A stretch of DNA of 64,000 nucleotides from contig JASXTE010000014.1 of NCBI GenBank assembly GCA_030280995.1, positions 22,850,150 to 22,914,149 on the forward strand, read 5' to 3'. The position numbers and the translations under genes were made by a program. Positions within the stretch are counted from its first letter, which is position 1, and each line of letters starts with the position of its first letter. Below the pieces are notes generated by a model. The model ran no database searches. It was not told where the DNA came from and saw only the letters and a list, made by a program, of their open reading frames with translations. The stretch comes from Hemileia vastatrix. Taxonomy: Eukaryota; Basidiomycota; Pucciniomycetes; Pucciniales; Zaghouaniaceae. This document shows positions 45,780 through 55,934 of this stretch, in pieces.

Positions 45780-46888
45780 ATGTCTTCTTCTTCAGATTTG
45801 CCCCTTACTTCTCTATCATCTTCATCTCTATCATCTCTATCATCTTCTTCAAAATCAACTTCAATACAATCATCTTCTAAATCATTCAAAAAAATTAATG
45901 ATAATCAGTCTGATCAGAATAAAAGATATCCAAAACAAAAAAATTCTTCTTCTAAATCATTCATTAAAATTAAAAATAATCAGTCTCATCAGAAGAAAAG
46001 ATATCTGAAAAAAAAAATCATCATCTAAATCTTCAAAAAAAATTAAAGATAATCAGTTTTATCAGAAGAAAAGATATCTGAAAAAAAAATTCTCTGTGAA
46101 AGTTATTTTTGTCATATCCCAAACATTTTTTTTCATAAAACTAAAGTAGATAAAAAAAATAAATATCAGAAAAAATTACCAGAAGATATCAAATATTTAA
46201 CCAAATTTGGAGATGATTGAGTTGTTGCAGTTATCAGTAATTCTTATAAGGCTCAATTCATATTGGAAGTTCATTCATTTGATGGTGTAAAAGATGAATC
46301 TTTTAATCAACTATCGGATCTTATCATAACTCTTTATCAAATGGCTTTGGTTTGATTACCTATAAGGAATACAAATTTGTTGGGTGGTATCATGATTGGA
46401 TTTGGTTGGAGACCAGGTTTTGTTAAAGGATATTCTCTTGGTATGTCTAATAATTTTTTTTCCATTCTTAATATCATTTCACTTATTTCATTTATATAGA
46501 CATATATTCATTGGTCAAGAATATCACTAAAGCTCAAAAAGATGAAGATTTTGACTTATGGGACACTCTACCTTCCTTTAACTCTTTTCTTGCTTTTCGA
46601 CTCAAAAAGCTCTGTAATAAAGCATTTGAAAAAAATCATGAACTTGCAACCAAAGTTGGAATACTGAATTGGTGTGACTCCAAATGGGAAGATATCATCC
46701 ACAAATATCTTTTATTTTCTAATGTTATTATCACTCATTCTGGATTCCACAAAAGGATTCATATTGATAGGAATGATGCCAATTTTCTTACTTTTGGTAT
46801 ATTCTCATATATCAATCCAATAACTGGCCACCCAATACCATCTCCAGCTAAAATCAAAGGAAATGGTTTATATTTTCCAGACCACCGG
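45780..46888 (+). pseudogene. TET/JBP-like 2OG-Fe(II) oxygenase, 5' part (split by element C)
   Basis: ATG 45780 opens a Ser-rich, Lys-rich leader with a three-fold repeat of about 75 bp (SSSKSFKKINDNQSDQ). The third unit is out of frame at A runs. The body reads through 46440, a 59-bp phase-1 intron (46441-46499) and on to 46888. The metal-binding HXD is visible in HKRIHIDRND (about 46757), followed by FLTFGIFSYINPITGHPIP. In-frame TGA codons at 46218 and 46353 and the poly-A shifts show decay before or besides the insertion. TET/JBP enzymes oxidise 5-methylcytosine or thymine in DNA, and fungal members are known to travel with transposons. Breaks at HR, where element C inserted. Confidence 0.72.
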
Positions 46889-47981
46889 TGTGGTCTTCCA
46901 ACATTGGCATGGGCCTTTGTTGTGTGATTTGGCGCTGTTTGTGCATGTCTTAATTGACATCTGTTAAAGAATTGGGTATTTTTCTGGTTTTATTCTGTGG
47001 ATATTGGGTCTGCGGGTATGTGGGTGCTATCATTGGATAGCCCTGGTTTTTCTCTATATTTTATGTCTTGAAGACATTTTTCATATTCTGAGTTTTAAGG
47101 GGTCATTTCCTCATTTTTCATTTATAAAAGATTGCTGTTTAATTTTGTTTTTCGTGTTTTACGGGCTAACCTTAAGTCTTAGGGTTAAGTGCTTAGTACC
47201 ATTTGATAGAGCCTATTTTTCTCTATATTTCATGTCTCAATGTTGTTATAGTGAAATTCCGTGTTTTAAAGGTTTTAGTAGTTGTAGCTAATTTTTCTAA
47301 GTAGATTAGTGGTTTTTATTGGTTTTCTGGCTTTGGGGAGGCCGGGCCGCTTCAGGCGGCATCTCCGACGTTGGGCGGCCTGCCCGCCTCTGTTTTAGGA
47401 GGTTGGGGAGTGCTCCAGGAGGGTTTTTTATGCAATTTGGCGGGTACAGGCGCCAGATTGGTGGGTGTGCATGGGCTCTTAGTTAGTGGTCTGTGTGTAC
47501 ATAGTGAATAAGACAGTTTGGGGCAACCTTAATCATCATACAACCATGCAGAGGTGATATCATTGTTCCTCACTCAGTTTTCACTGTTTTCTGGCCACAA
47601 TTGGCTGTGTTTGTTGCAAGTGAGTTCTTCATTTAACTTAACTTTGGCAACTGTTTTCTCTGTTATAGTCTTGCAAGCTATAGCAAGTATTATTGCTGTC
47701 TCTGGTGTGGATTTGCAGCCTACATCAAGTATCTTTGCTGTCTCTGGTGTGGACTTTGTTCTACATTTCAGTTCTTTGGTCTGGTAGTCTATCTGGGGAA
47801 TTTTTTCTTGGCTCATCTAGCAGTCAAGTGTGTTATACAGGAGCTTTAGCAAAACAGGAACCAACTTACTTTAGCAAGTAAATCTCACTCTATTTTTCTA
47901 AAGGGACAGGGGATTTTCTCTCTGGTTTTTCTCCAACTCCCTTGGTCAAGGCCTATAGCTAGTACTATAGGATTGTCTACA
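46889..47981 (+). repeat. 5' LTR of element C
   Basis: 1093 bp. Contains a CGG-rich patch (about 47338-47395, with CCGCTTCAGGCGG and GGGCGGCCTGCCCGCC). The 3' LTR lacks about 20 bp here. Confidence 0.93.
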
Positions 47982-47985
47982 TTTC

Positions 47986-48003
47986 TGGCGCCCAACGTGG
48001 GGG
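47986..48003 (+). other. Primer binding site of element C (tRNA-Lys CUU type)
   Basis: TGGCGCCCAACGTGGGGG four bases after the LTR; the same primer class as A and B. Confidence 0.88.
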
Positions 48004-48137
48004 TTTTGAACTTGCTAGTTCTTTGGAATCTCTGTTTTCTTTGGTTGGCTCTTTTTGGTGTTTTGGTCAGGAGGAATGGCTTCTGGTTCTGCTATTCCTG
48101 TGGTGACTGTCAGTGGGGGGATGGTCCTCCTTATGTG

Positions 48138-50456
48138 ATGGTTAGGGAGTGTGTGAGGATTAAAACTTGGGATGGTACCAAGTTTAATGGGGAGGATGTC
48201 AAGTGGTTTCTAGAGAAGTATGAAACTGCTGCTGGAGTGCATGGTGCTTCCTACCTGGACATGGTGAAGCAGATTATCTTCTTCATTGGTGATAGGTCAG
48301 TGGAGAAGGAGATTGTGGCCATGTCTGGCTACAAGAAGAGGGATTGGAAATTGCTGTGTAGGGAGATGGTGGATAGATGGGGTGTCAGGTTCATTATGGT
48401 GGATCTGAACAAGGTTGTCAGTGAATTGCAATCTTATGGTGGTGTTGGTAACTTACATAGTTACAGGAAGTTTCTGCTACAGTTTGATCCTGTGGTGGAA
48501 TATTTGGTGGAAGTGGAGGAGCTGGCACATGAAAATGCTGCCAAGGATGTTTTTTGGTCTTCCCTGGCTAGAGATGTCAGGATGGATGTGTTGAAGGAGT
48601 TGTCAAGAAAGGAATTGATGAAGACTCTTTCTAATGGGGATCAGAAGTTGCCTGCCTTGGATAATTTGAAGGAGGCTGTTGAGGCCCATTTAAAGTTATT
48701 GGCTGTGGACACCTATCAGGAGGGGTGTGCCAAATATGTCAGCAAAGTCAGTGAGGCTTTGGCTGAAGAGGAAGTTAGGGAGAAGAAGGAGGAGAAAAAT
48801 TTGGTGCAGGTTCCCAAACAGGAGAGGGACCCAATGGTGGAGCAGTTGGCTGATCTGACAAAACAGCTGCACATTTTTGTCCTGGAAGCCAAGAAGGTTA
48901 ATAAGGCACCTTCTCAGCCAAGAGATTTTGAAAGGAGGGCTGGTAGGAGTGATCCTTGGGTTTGCTCTTATTGCAGTAGGAGGGGGCACAGGTCCAATGA
49001 TTGTTGGACACTGAACAGAGATGTGTCCGAAGGAAAAGTGGAGTTTGATGGAAGGGTTTTTAAGTTCCCTGACGGTTGTTTTGTGAAGCCCAGTGAGGGG
49101 CAGGCTCCTGTAGATTTGGTCAGGAGAAGGGGTGGTCTCAATCAAAGGAGGCCAAGGTTTGAGGAGATTCCTGATCAGGGGAAGTCTTCTGTTAAGGTAG
49201 ATAAGGACGTCAAGGGAAAGGGGAAGGAGGTCAATAAGGTCTCTTTTTCTACTTCCTTTGGTGGTTTGGAGTTGTGTTCTTGTGGTGGACAGTCAAGTGG
49301 TGAATGCTTGGCTTGTGTTTATGATGTGGAAGCAGGAAAGGTGGGTAGGCCTAAGAGCAGTTCTCAGGCCCAACCAAAGCCAAATGCTTCAAAGGGGGAT
49401 CCTAAGCTGAGTGCAGCTAGGAAGAGGTACAGCAAAGATGAGCTGTACAAGATGCATAAGAGTATGGCTGATATGGGCCCCCCTAGTTTTGGTGCATTGG
49501 ATATGAATGGTGATCCAATGCCAATGGAGGTGGATTCTGACTCTGAGGAGGATGTCCCTTTGGATTCATTGCCAAAGCCTGTTGGAGTCAGAGGTTCTGG
49601 TGAGGGATCTGGTTTGGTTCCTGTTAATGGTAAATCTGTTGGTGGTGCTGGTCATCAAGAATCTTCTAGGACCAAGGTGGTGAAGCAAAGAGCTCACTTT
49701 GAGAGGCCAGTAGTGTCTGGTCAAGTTAATGTTATGGACTCTGTCCTGGAAAGGATGAATCAGGGTCAGGTTTCCCTATCTTATGGGGAATTGTATGCTA
49801 TCAGTCCAGGGCTGTCTGATAGACAGAAAAAGTTGTTGACCAGGAGAAGAGTTTCTTCTGGTGAGGTAGAATACATTTGTGATTCTGCTGAAAAGTTTGG
49901 TGAGGGGTTGGAAACTCATTTTTCTGCTCCTCTGGGATATGTCAATGTCACTCTGAATGGCAGGGAGGCAAGGGCATTGGTGGATTCAGGTTCTCAGATA
50001 AACCTGATTTCTTTGTTTGAGGCAACTCATATGGGCATCCCCATTAAAACTGGTATTGGTGGGAATTTGAGAGGGATCGGTGGCCATGTCACTGAATTGG
50101 TTGGAACTTCAGAGTTTGTGAAGTTAGATATTGGAGGAGCCTCAGGGAAGGTTCATTTTTACATTGATAAAGGCAATGTAAAAGCAGTTTTAGGTGGGCC
50201 ATTCTTGATGGATTTTCAGGCAAGAATTGGTTATCAATTTGATTTGGGAATCAGTTTGGAGTTGACTGGTGAAGACAAAAGGAGGCTTCACATGAGGTTA
50301 TCATCCCCTGGAGAGGATGGTTGGGAGACTAGGCCTGGTTTATCTTCAATGTGCCAGTGCATGGACTGCTGCAGGAGAAGTAAGGAAGTGGGTGCTGCCT
50401 CTGGTTTTTTGGAGTGCGGCTCAGGCTCTATTGAGAGTCTGTCTTTTTTAGATTAA
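48138..50456 (+). CDS. gag: Element C gag-protease
   Basis: About 772 residues, open throughout. The start is uncertain: ATG 48076 (MASGSAIPVV) matches the leader of A's gag but is out of frame across a G6 run at 48115-48120. ATG 48138 (MVRECVRIKTWDG) is the first in-frame Met before the capsid region. Domains: capsid-like (residues about 1-210), a basic linker, zinc knuckle CSYCSRRGHRSNDC (about 48964), acidic linker (SDSEEDVPL), protease with VDSGSQINLIS (about 49980) and GGPFLMDF. Ends TAA 50454-50456, one codon after T TTT TTA (50444-50450), with pol entered in the -1 frame. A TAATG overlap also offers reinitiation at 50456. Best-preserved gag of the three. Confidence 0.88.
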   Translation: MVRECVRIKTWDGTKFNGEDVKWFLEKYETAAGVHGASYLDMVKQIIFFIGDRSVEKEIVAMSGYKKRDWKLLCREMVDRWGVRFIMVDLNKVVSELQSYGGVGNLHSYRKFLLQFDPVVEYLVEVEELAHENAAKDVFWSSLARDVRMDVLKELSRKELMKTLSNGDQKLPALDNLKEAVEAHLKLLAVDTYQEGCAKYVSKVSEALAEEEVREKKEEKNLVQVPKQERDPMVEQLADLTKQLHIFVLEAKKVNKAPSQPRDFERRAGRSDPWVCSYCSRRGHRSNDCWTLNRDVSEGKVEFDGRVFKFPDGCFVKPSEGQAPVDLVRRRGGLNQRRPRFEEIPDQGKSSVKVDKDVKGKGKEVNKVSFSTSFGGLELCSCGGQSSGECLACVYDVEAGKVGRPKSSSQAQPKPNASKGDPKLSAARKRYSKDELYKMHKSMADMGPPSFGALDMNGDPMPMEVDSDSEEDVPLDSLPKPVGVRGSGEGSGLVPVNGKSVGGAGHQESSRTKVVKQRAHFERPVVSGQVNVMDSVLERMNQGQVSLSYGELYAISPGLSDRQKKLLTRRRVSSGEVEYICDSAEKFGEGLETHFSAPLGYVNVTLNGREARALVDSGSQINLISLFEATHMGIPIKTGIGGNLRGIGGHVTELVGTSEFVKLDIGGASGKVHFYIDKGNVKAVLGGPFLMDFQARIGYQFDLGISLELTGEDKRRLHMRLSSPGEDGWETRPGLSSMCQCMDCCRRSKEVGAASGFLECGSGSIESLSFLD

Positions 50457-50983
50457 TGAGGGCTGATCACCCTAGTGCTACAACCTCTCCCCGAGATGAG
50501 GAAATCCCAGGTTGTAGAAGGTCAGCTCCCTTGGAGATATACCAAGTGGATTTTCAACTTTCTCTTTTTAATGTTTCTCTTCTCTGCAAGTATTCATCAA
50601 GTTTTTTATCAAGTCTCTGTTCTCTCTCAAGATTTTTAATTATTTTTAATTCAAGTTTAAAGAAGAAGATTGGTTATATATCTTTATTGAAAGATATGCA
50701 GAAAAGTTTTGGGGCGGTGAGATTGGGGTCTAAAAGTAAGTCCTCCCAATTGTGCACCGCTAGGGTTTCTTCTACACCTTTTAAAAACATTACCTGGGCC
50801 ACACCTGTGAGCATTGGGGAAACCCCTGGTTATTTTTGTCGGTCAGAAGAAAAATCAAGAAAAGAAGATAAAAATTTCAAGATAATTCATGAAAATCAAG
50901 AAAAAAATCTGAAGATAATGAATAAAGAAGACGCAAAATATTTTTGTGAAGATCTTCAAGATCTATTTTTGGGCCTCCAGCAT

Positions 50984-51061
50984 GAGGTTAAACTGCAGAA
51001 AATTATGAAGAGAGAAGATCATCAAGATCTATTTTTGGACCTCCAACATGAGGATAAACTG
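50984..51061 (+). repeat. Two mini-hairpins in C pol linker
   Basis: 50984-51005 (loop CAGCAT) and 51040-51061 (loop CAACAT), stem CCTC/GAGG, tails TTAAACTG and ATAAACTG. Confidence 0.83.
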
Positions 51062-53082
51062 CACAATTTTAGAAGATGTGATTCAGAAGATGAATCAAGA
51101 TTTGAAGATTTGGAAGTTGGAAGTGAGGATGAAGGTGTGGAATTGCGGAAAAGTTTTGGAGTGGTGAGATTGGGGTGTAAAAGTAAGTCCTCCCAATTGT
51201 GCACCGCTAGGGTTTCTTCTACACCTTTCAAAAACATTACCTTGGCCACAAATGTGAGCAATGGGGAAACCCTTGGTTTTTGTTCCAGGTCTGGTGGTGA
51301 AGAATTCCTGAAGATCCCTCAAGTTGAAGGTGGAGCGGCAAAGTAAAAGAAGGTAGCACAGAAGATTAGGCCTGTCAATGAGCCTATGCCTGTGGGTTTG
51401 AATCCGCCTTTGAAGAGACCTCCTTTGTAAAGAGATCCGTACTGTACTCCTTTGGTGAAGAATCCTCCAGAATTTGTAGAGACGGCTAGGGTGACCATGG
51501 AAAGATTGAAAGTTGTTAATTTTGGTCCTGATGGGTGGTTGTCTGAGGAAGAAAAGAAGTTGTTGTTGCACGTTATTGTGCTAAGGGAAAAAGCGGTGGC
51601 ATTTGTTGAGGAGGAAAGGGGTGTATTGAAGCACTCTTATGGGGAACCTTACTTGATTCCTGTTGTTTGTCATGAACCTTGGCAAATCAAACCTATTCCG
51701 ATTCCAGCCGCTATTCGAGAGGATTTTGTAGAGATTGTTAGTGAAAGAGTCAGGACTTGGTTATATGAACAATCAACATCCAGTTACTCAAGTCCGGTGT
51801 TCTGTGTAAAGAAGCAGAATGGAAAGTTGCAGGTGGTTCATGATCTTAGAGCCTTGAATAGAGTTGCTATCAAGGACGCTGGTATGCCACCAAGTGCAGA
51901 GGATTTTGTTGAAGCTTTTGCTGGAAGGGTGTGTTATGGTTTGGGTGATATTATGGGTGGTTATGATGAGAGGGAACTACATAAAGATTCAAGGCCTTTC
52001 ACAACTTTTAAGACTCCTTTGGGAAGATTTCAGCTCACTAGGTTGCCTCAAGGAGCAACTAATTCAGTGGCAATTTATCAAGCACAGATGGCTTGGATTT
52101 TGCAGGATGAGGTTCCTACTCATGCTGGTATTTTTATTGATGATGGTGGAATTAAAGAACCATCCACTGATTATGGTAATGAGGTGTTAGCGGAGAACCC
52201 TGGCATAAGGAGGTTTGCGTGGGAATATGCAATAACTCTAGAAAGAGTGTTGTTCAGGATTGAAGAGGCTGGTTTGACCATTTCAGGGTCAAAATTCTGT
52301 TGTTGTGTTCCTGCTTTGGAAATTCTGGGTCATGTAGTATGTAAAGAGGGAAGGATTATGGCGAAGAAGAAGATTAATAAAATCCAGTCATGGCCAAGGC
52401 CTAAAAATACTACTGAAGTCAGGGGATTTTTGGGTGTATGTGTATATGTCAGGATTTTTATTAAGGATTTTTCTTTGTTGGCTTCACCTTTAAGGAGGTT
52501 GACCAGAAAAGATGCAGATTGGGAATGGACTGAAGAGTGTGAAGAGGCTTTTCAGAAGTTGAAAAAGTTTGTTGGTGAAGATATAATTCTTCACAAGTTG
52601 GATTATGGTGTTGGTGCTTGAAAAATTTATCTGGCAGTGGACTCAAGTTATATTGCTGCTGGTGCTGTTTTGTCTCAGGAGGATAAGACTGGGAGGGTCA
52701 GGCCAGTAAGGTATGAGTCTGTGGTGTTTAATGAGGTGGAATCTAGGTATTCTCAACCTAAGTTGGAATTGTGTGGTGTAGCAGAAATTTTAAAGAAGCT
52801 ACAGATGGTTTTGTGGGGGCAGCATTTTGAGCTGCAGGTGGATGCAAAATCTTTGGTTCAGATGATCAATACACCTAGTCTTCCAAATGCTCCAATGACT
52901 AGGTGGGTGGCATTTATTCAACATTTTTCTTTTGACCTGGTACACAAACCAGGTAAAACTTTTACTATGCCTGATGGATTATCAAGGAGGCCACTTACAG
53001 ATGAGGATTCTGATTCTGAAGAGTTTGACAAAGATGTTCCAGTGGTTAGGGCCAGCACAAAGGGTGCTGAGGATTTTTCTCT

Positions 53083-53141
53083 CCTCCCCCATGAGGCTAA
53101 ACTGGATGATTGTTCTGACCTCCCCCAAGAGGCTAAACTGG
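53083..53141 (+). repeat. Two mini-hairpins between RNase H and integrase, element C
   Basis: 53083 (loop CCCCAT) and 53119 (loop CCCCAA), CCTC/GAGG stems, tail CTAAACTGG; same position as in A and B though the surrounding protein differs. Confidence 0.83.
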
Positions 53142-54675
53142 CTGGATCTGATCTTGATTCTGGTGATCAGGATGTTTTTGTTGATGAAGATGGAGTTGTT
53201 GTTTGGGACAGCTCAAAATTGGAAAAGGGTGTTTTTGTTAGTGAACTGGATTCTCACAAGGTTCAATGGAAAGAGAAGGACGTGCCAAAATTTAAGGATT
53301 GGTGTCCTGGTTGGGCTGCTCAATTGGCTCATGTTCACACTGGTGATTTTGATGACAGAGTTGCACCCTTGGAAGTTGTTTTGTTGGATTTTGAAGATGA
53401 GACCTGGGGTCAGTCTAGGTTTTATTTTATTTTGGTGGAATATCTGTTGACCTTGGAGGGGCCAGATAGTTGTGATGATGATACTTGGTTGGCAATCAAG
53501 AAGAAGAGTCCTGGATTTTATGTGTCAGGAAGGCGCTTGATGAGAAGGAGACATCCTAATCCTCAAGTGGTGGTGACTCAGAAGAAGGGTCAAGAATTGG
53601 TTTTGAAGTCTTTGCATGAAGACCTTGGTCATGGAGGCTTTGGGGAGACTTATAGAAGAGTAGCAGACAGATTTTGGTGGCCGGGTATGAAGTTGGCTGT
53701 GCAGGGTTGGGTTCAATCTTGTGAAGAATGTCAAAGAAGAAGTCACTTGAAACCTAAAGAGATGGGCCGTGCTACTGATGAATCAACTGTCTTGGGAAGA
53801 GTCAGTCTGGATGCTGTCCATATTAAAGAGGGCAGGTATAAATACTTGATTGTTGCTAGGGATGATTTGTCTGGTTGGGTTGAGGCAGTGCCTCTGGTTA
53901 ATTTGACTGCCAATAATGTGGCAGAGTTTTTGAAGAAGGAATGGATTTATAGGTATGGGTTGATGAAGTTGGTGACTGTTGATGGTGGGCCAGAGTTTGG
54001 TGCCAAATTTAAAGAAGCTGTGGCTAGTGTTGGTTCTAGGGTTAGAGTGGCTACACCGTATTATCCTGAAGCTGAAGGCATGGTTAAAAGAGGCCATCAA
54101 GTTATCAAGAATGCTTTGGTGAAGATTTGCGGAGATAGTGCCAAAAAGTGGAGGCATTATTTACCCTTGGTTTTATTTGCTGATAGGGTCACTGTGAAGA
54201 GGACAACTGGCTATTCTCCTTATGAGTTAATGTTTGGTCAGAAAGCCATTCTACCAGTGGACTTGGAAGCTGTCTCTTATCTTGGAATTGATTGGGATGA
54301 CGTGCACTCAACAGAAGATTTGCTCTGTGCCAGGATGCAACAGTTGGAATGTAGAGAGTAATGTCAAGAGAAGGCACACTCTAGAATGATGAAGATTAGG
54401 AATCAATCAGTCAGGTACTGGGACAAGAAGTTGGCTCATAGACTCAGGAATCCCTTGAAACCTGGTTGTTTGGTTTTGGTGTATAACAGAAGTGTGGAGA
54501 GTCAGTGGGGAAAATGTTTGCTGACAGATGGAATGGACCTTACAGAGTCAGATCTCAGGTGTCTGGAGGTTCTTATATTTTGGAAGAGTTGGATGGTGCA
54601 GTCTTGAAAAAGAGGGTGGCTGCAGACCAAGTGAAGAGGTTTTATCCCAGAGGCACTAGGCATGAAGAAGATTGA

Positions 54676-55755
54676 CTCCGCAATGAGGATATACTACGGA
54701 CCATTCTTTAATCTTGGTTTTTTGTGGTGATGCTATGCATCTGTTTGTTGGAAACTTTTGTTAGAGGGTACCCATGGGTGGGGCCTCTAGATTTTGTCTT
54801 GGCAAGTGTGGGGGTGACTGATGGGCTGGCTACTCTATCAACAGTTACCCCAGATTGTCTGTTTCCAACCCTATCTCTTAATTTGGTTGAACCCTAGTAT
54901 TGGTTTCTTTTCACAGGTTTTAGTCCTCTATGACTTTAAACTGGAATTTCCTCTGGTTTTCAAGTGCTGGACTCTTCACTGTTTATTGGTTTTGGTTTTT
55001 TTTTGTGTTGGATGTTGTGTTTTTGTTAGAAGGTACCCAGGGGGGGCTTCTAGATTTTATTTTGGCAAGTGTGGGGGTAACTGATGAGCTGGCTGCTCTG
55101 TAGAACAGTTACCCCAGAATGTCTGTTTCAAGTCTTTGTTTTTCCTAGTTGAATTCTAGTTCTGTTGTTTATTATTCAGGTTTCAAGTCCGCTATGACTT
55201 TAAACTGGTTTGGGACTGGCTTCTTTATCTTTGGTTCTTTCAGATTGGTGGTGGATCACTGGTGGTCTCCCATAAATTTTACTTATTGGAGGGAGCCCAC
55301 CCAGTGATCATTTCTATGGACCGGAATTTCCCTTATTGGACCATCTATGGAGCTGGACTGTCTTTGATTTTGCAGTTATGTTTTTGCTAGATAGCAGTTT
55401 TAGATTATTTTCTTTTTTCTCTTTTTTTCTTTTAATTTTTTTTATGGGGGTTGTTTAAAATTATAAAATCAAAAATATAGGGTGTTACCACATCAGGGTC
55501 ACCTGGATGTGGGCAAGCATTGGTGGGGAAAGGCTCATCAATTGGCCGGGCAATGCTATTTTCTTATTTTTATTTATTACTTATTTCATGTGTTTCTGTG
55601 TTTCATTATTTTTTATTATTTTCTGAATTTCTAAATTTTTTGAATTTTGTTTTCTGTTAACAATTTAAAAGAATTAGTTGTGTATCCACATCAAGGTGCA
55701 CTTGGATGTGGGTAAGGTATCAGGGGATCAGCTCATCAATTGGCTGAGGGATACC
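54676..55755 (+). ncRNA. Structured 3' region of element C
   Basis: CTC/GAG hairpin (54676); AGAGG...CCTCT and GGGGTGACTG/CAGTTACCCC (54763-54851); AGTC/GACT (54922-54944); a second copy AGAAG...CTTCT and GGGGTAACTG/CAGTTACCCC (55028-55115); AGTC/GACT (55186-55208); TCACTGGTGG...CCACCCAGTGA (55256-55307); CCACATC/GATGTGG followed by AGCATTG/CAATGCT (55488-55557); CCACATC/GATGTGG followed by GGTATC/GATACC (55686-55755). The order matches A and B, and paired bases change together. Confidence 0.68.
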
Positions 55756-55934
55756 ATTTGTATTATTTTTTATATTTTATTTTATTTCATTTATGTTATT
55801 TCATTTCATTTTAATTATTAATTTTTTATTTTAGTATATCAGTAGACTGTAAAAAAAAAAAAAAAAAAAATTCTGAAATCATTTTTTATTATTTGTTTTA
55901 TATTATTTTTATGTTTCTAATCTTTTGCAGGAGC

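Larger units (their letters stand above)
50444..54675 (+). pseudogene. pol: Element C pol (RT, RNase H, integrase), several stops
   Basis: Continues in -1 frame as FFRLMRADHP, homologous to FFGVAGADHS of A. The linker contains two 45-residue near-repeats (QLCTARVSSTPFKN) and two hairpins. RT has IFIDDGGIKE; RNase H LAVDSSYIAAG; integrase HHCC plus D, D and the Glu region changed to AEGMVKRGH (the catalytic Glu is replaced by Lys). Stops: TAA 51344, TAA 51427, TGA 52619, TAA 54359; one A missing near 54510 shifts the frame before RWNGPYRV. Natural end TGA 54673. Dead copy. Confidence 0.9.

Noticed and set aside
45780..46440. TGA read as tryptophan or selenocysteine in the oxygenase
   Set aside because: Other genes here use TGA as a normal stop (for example 731-733 and 54673-54675), and the gene also shows frameshifts and an insertion; decay is simpler.
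47986..48003. Partial tRNA gene at the LTR edges
   Set aside because: Only the complement of a tRNA 3' end is present, at the exact place of a primer binding site.
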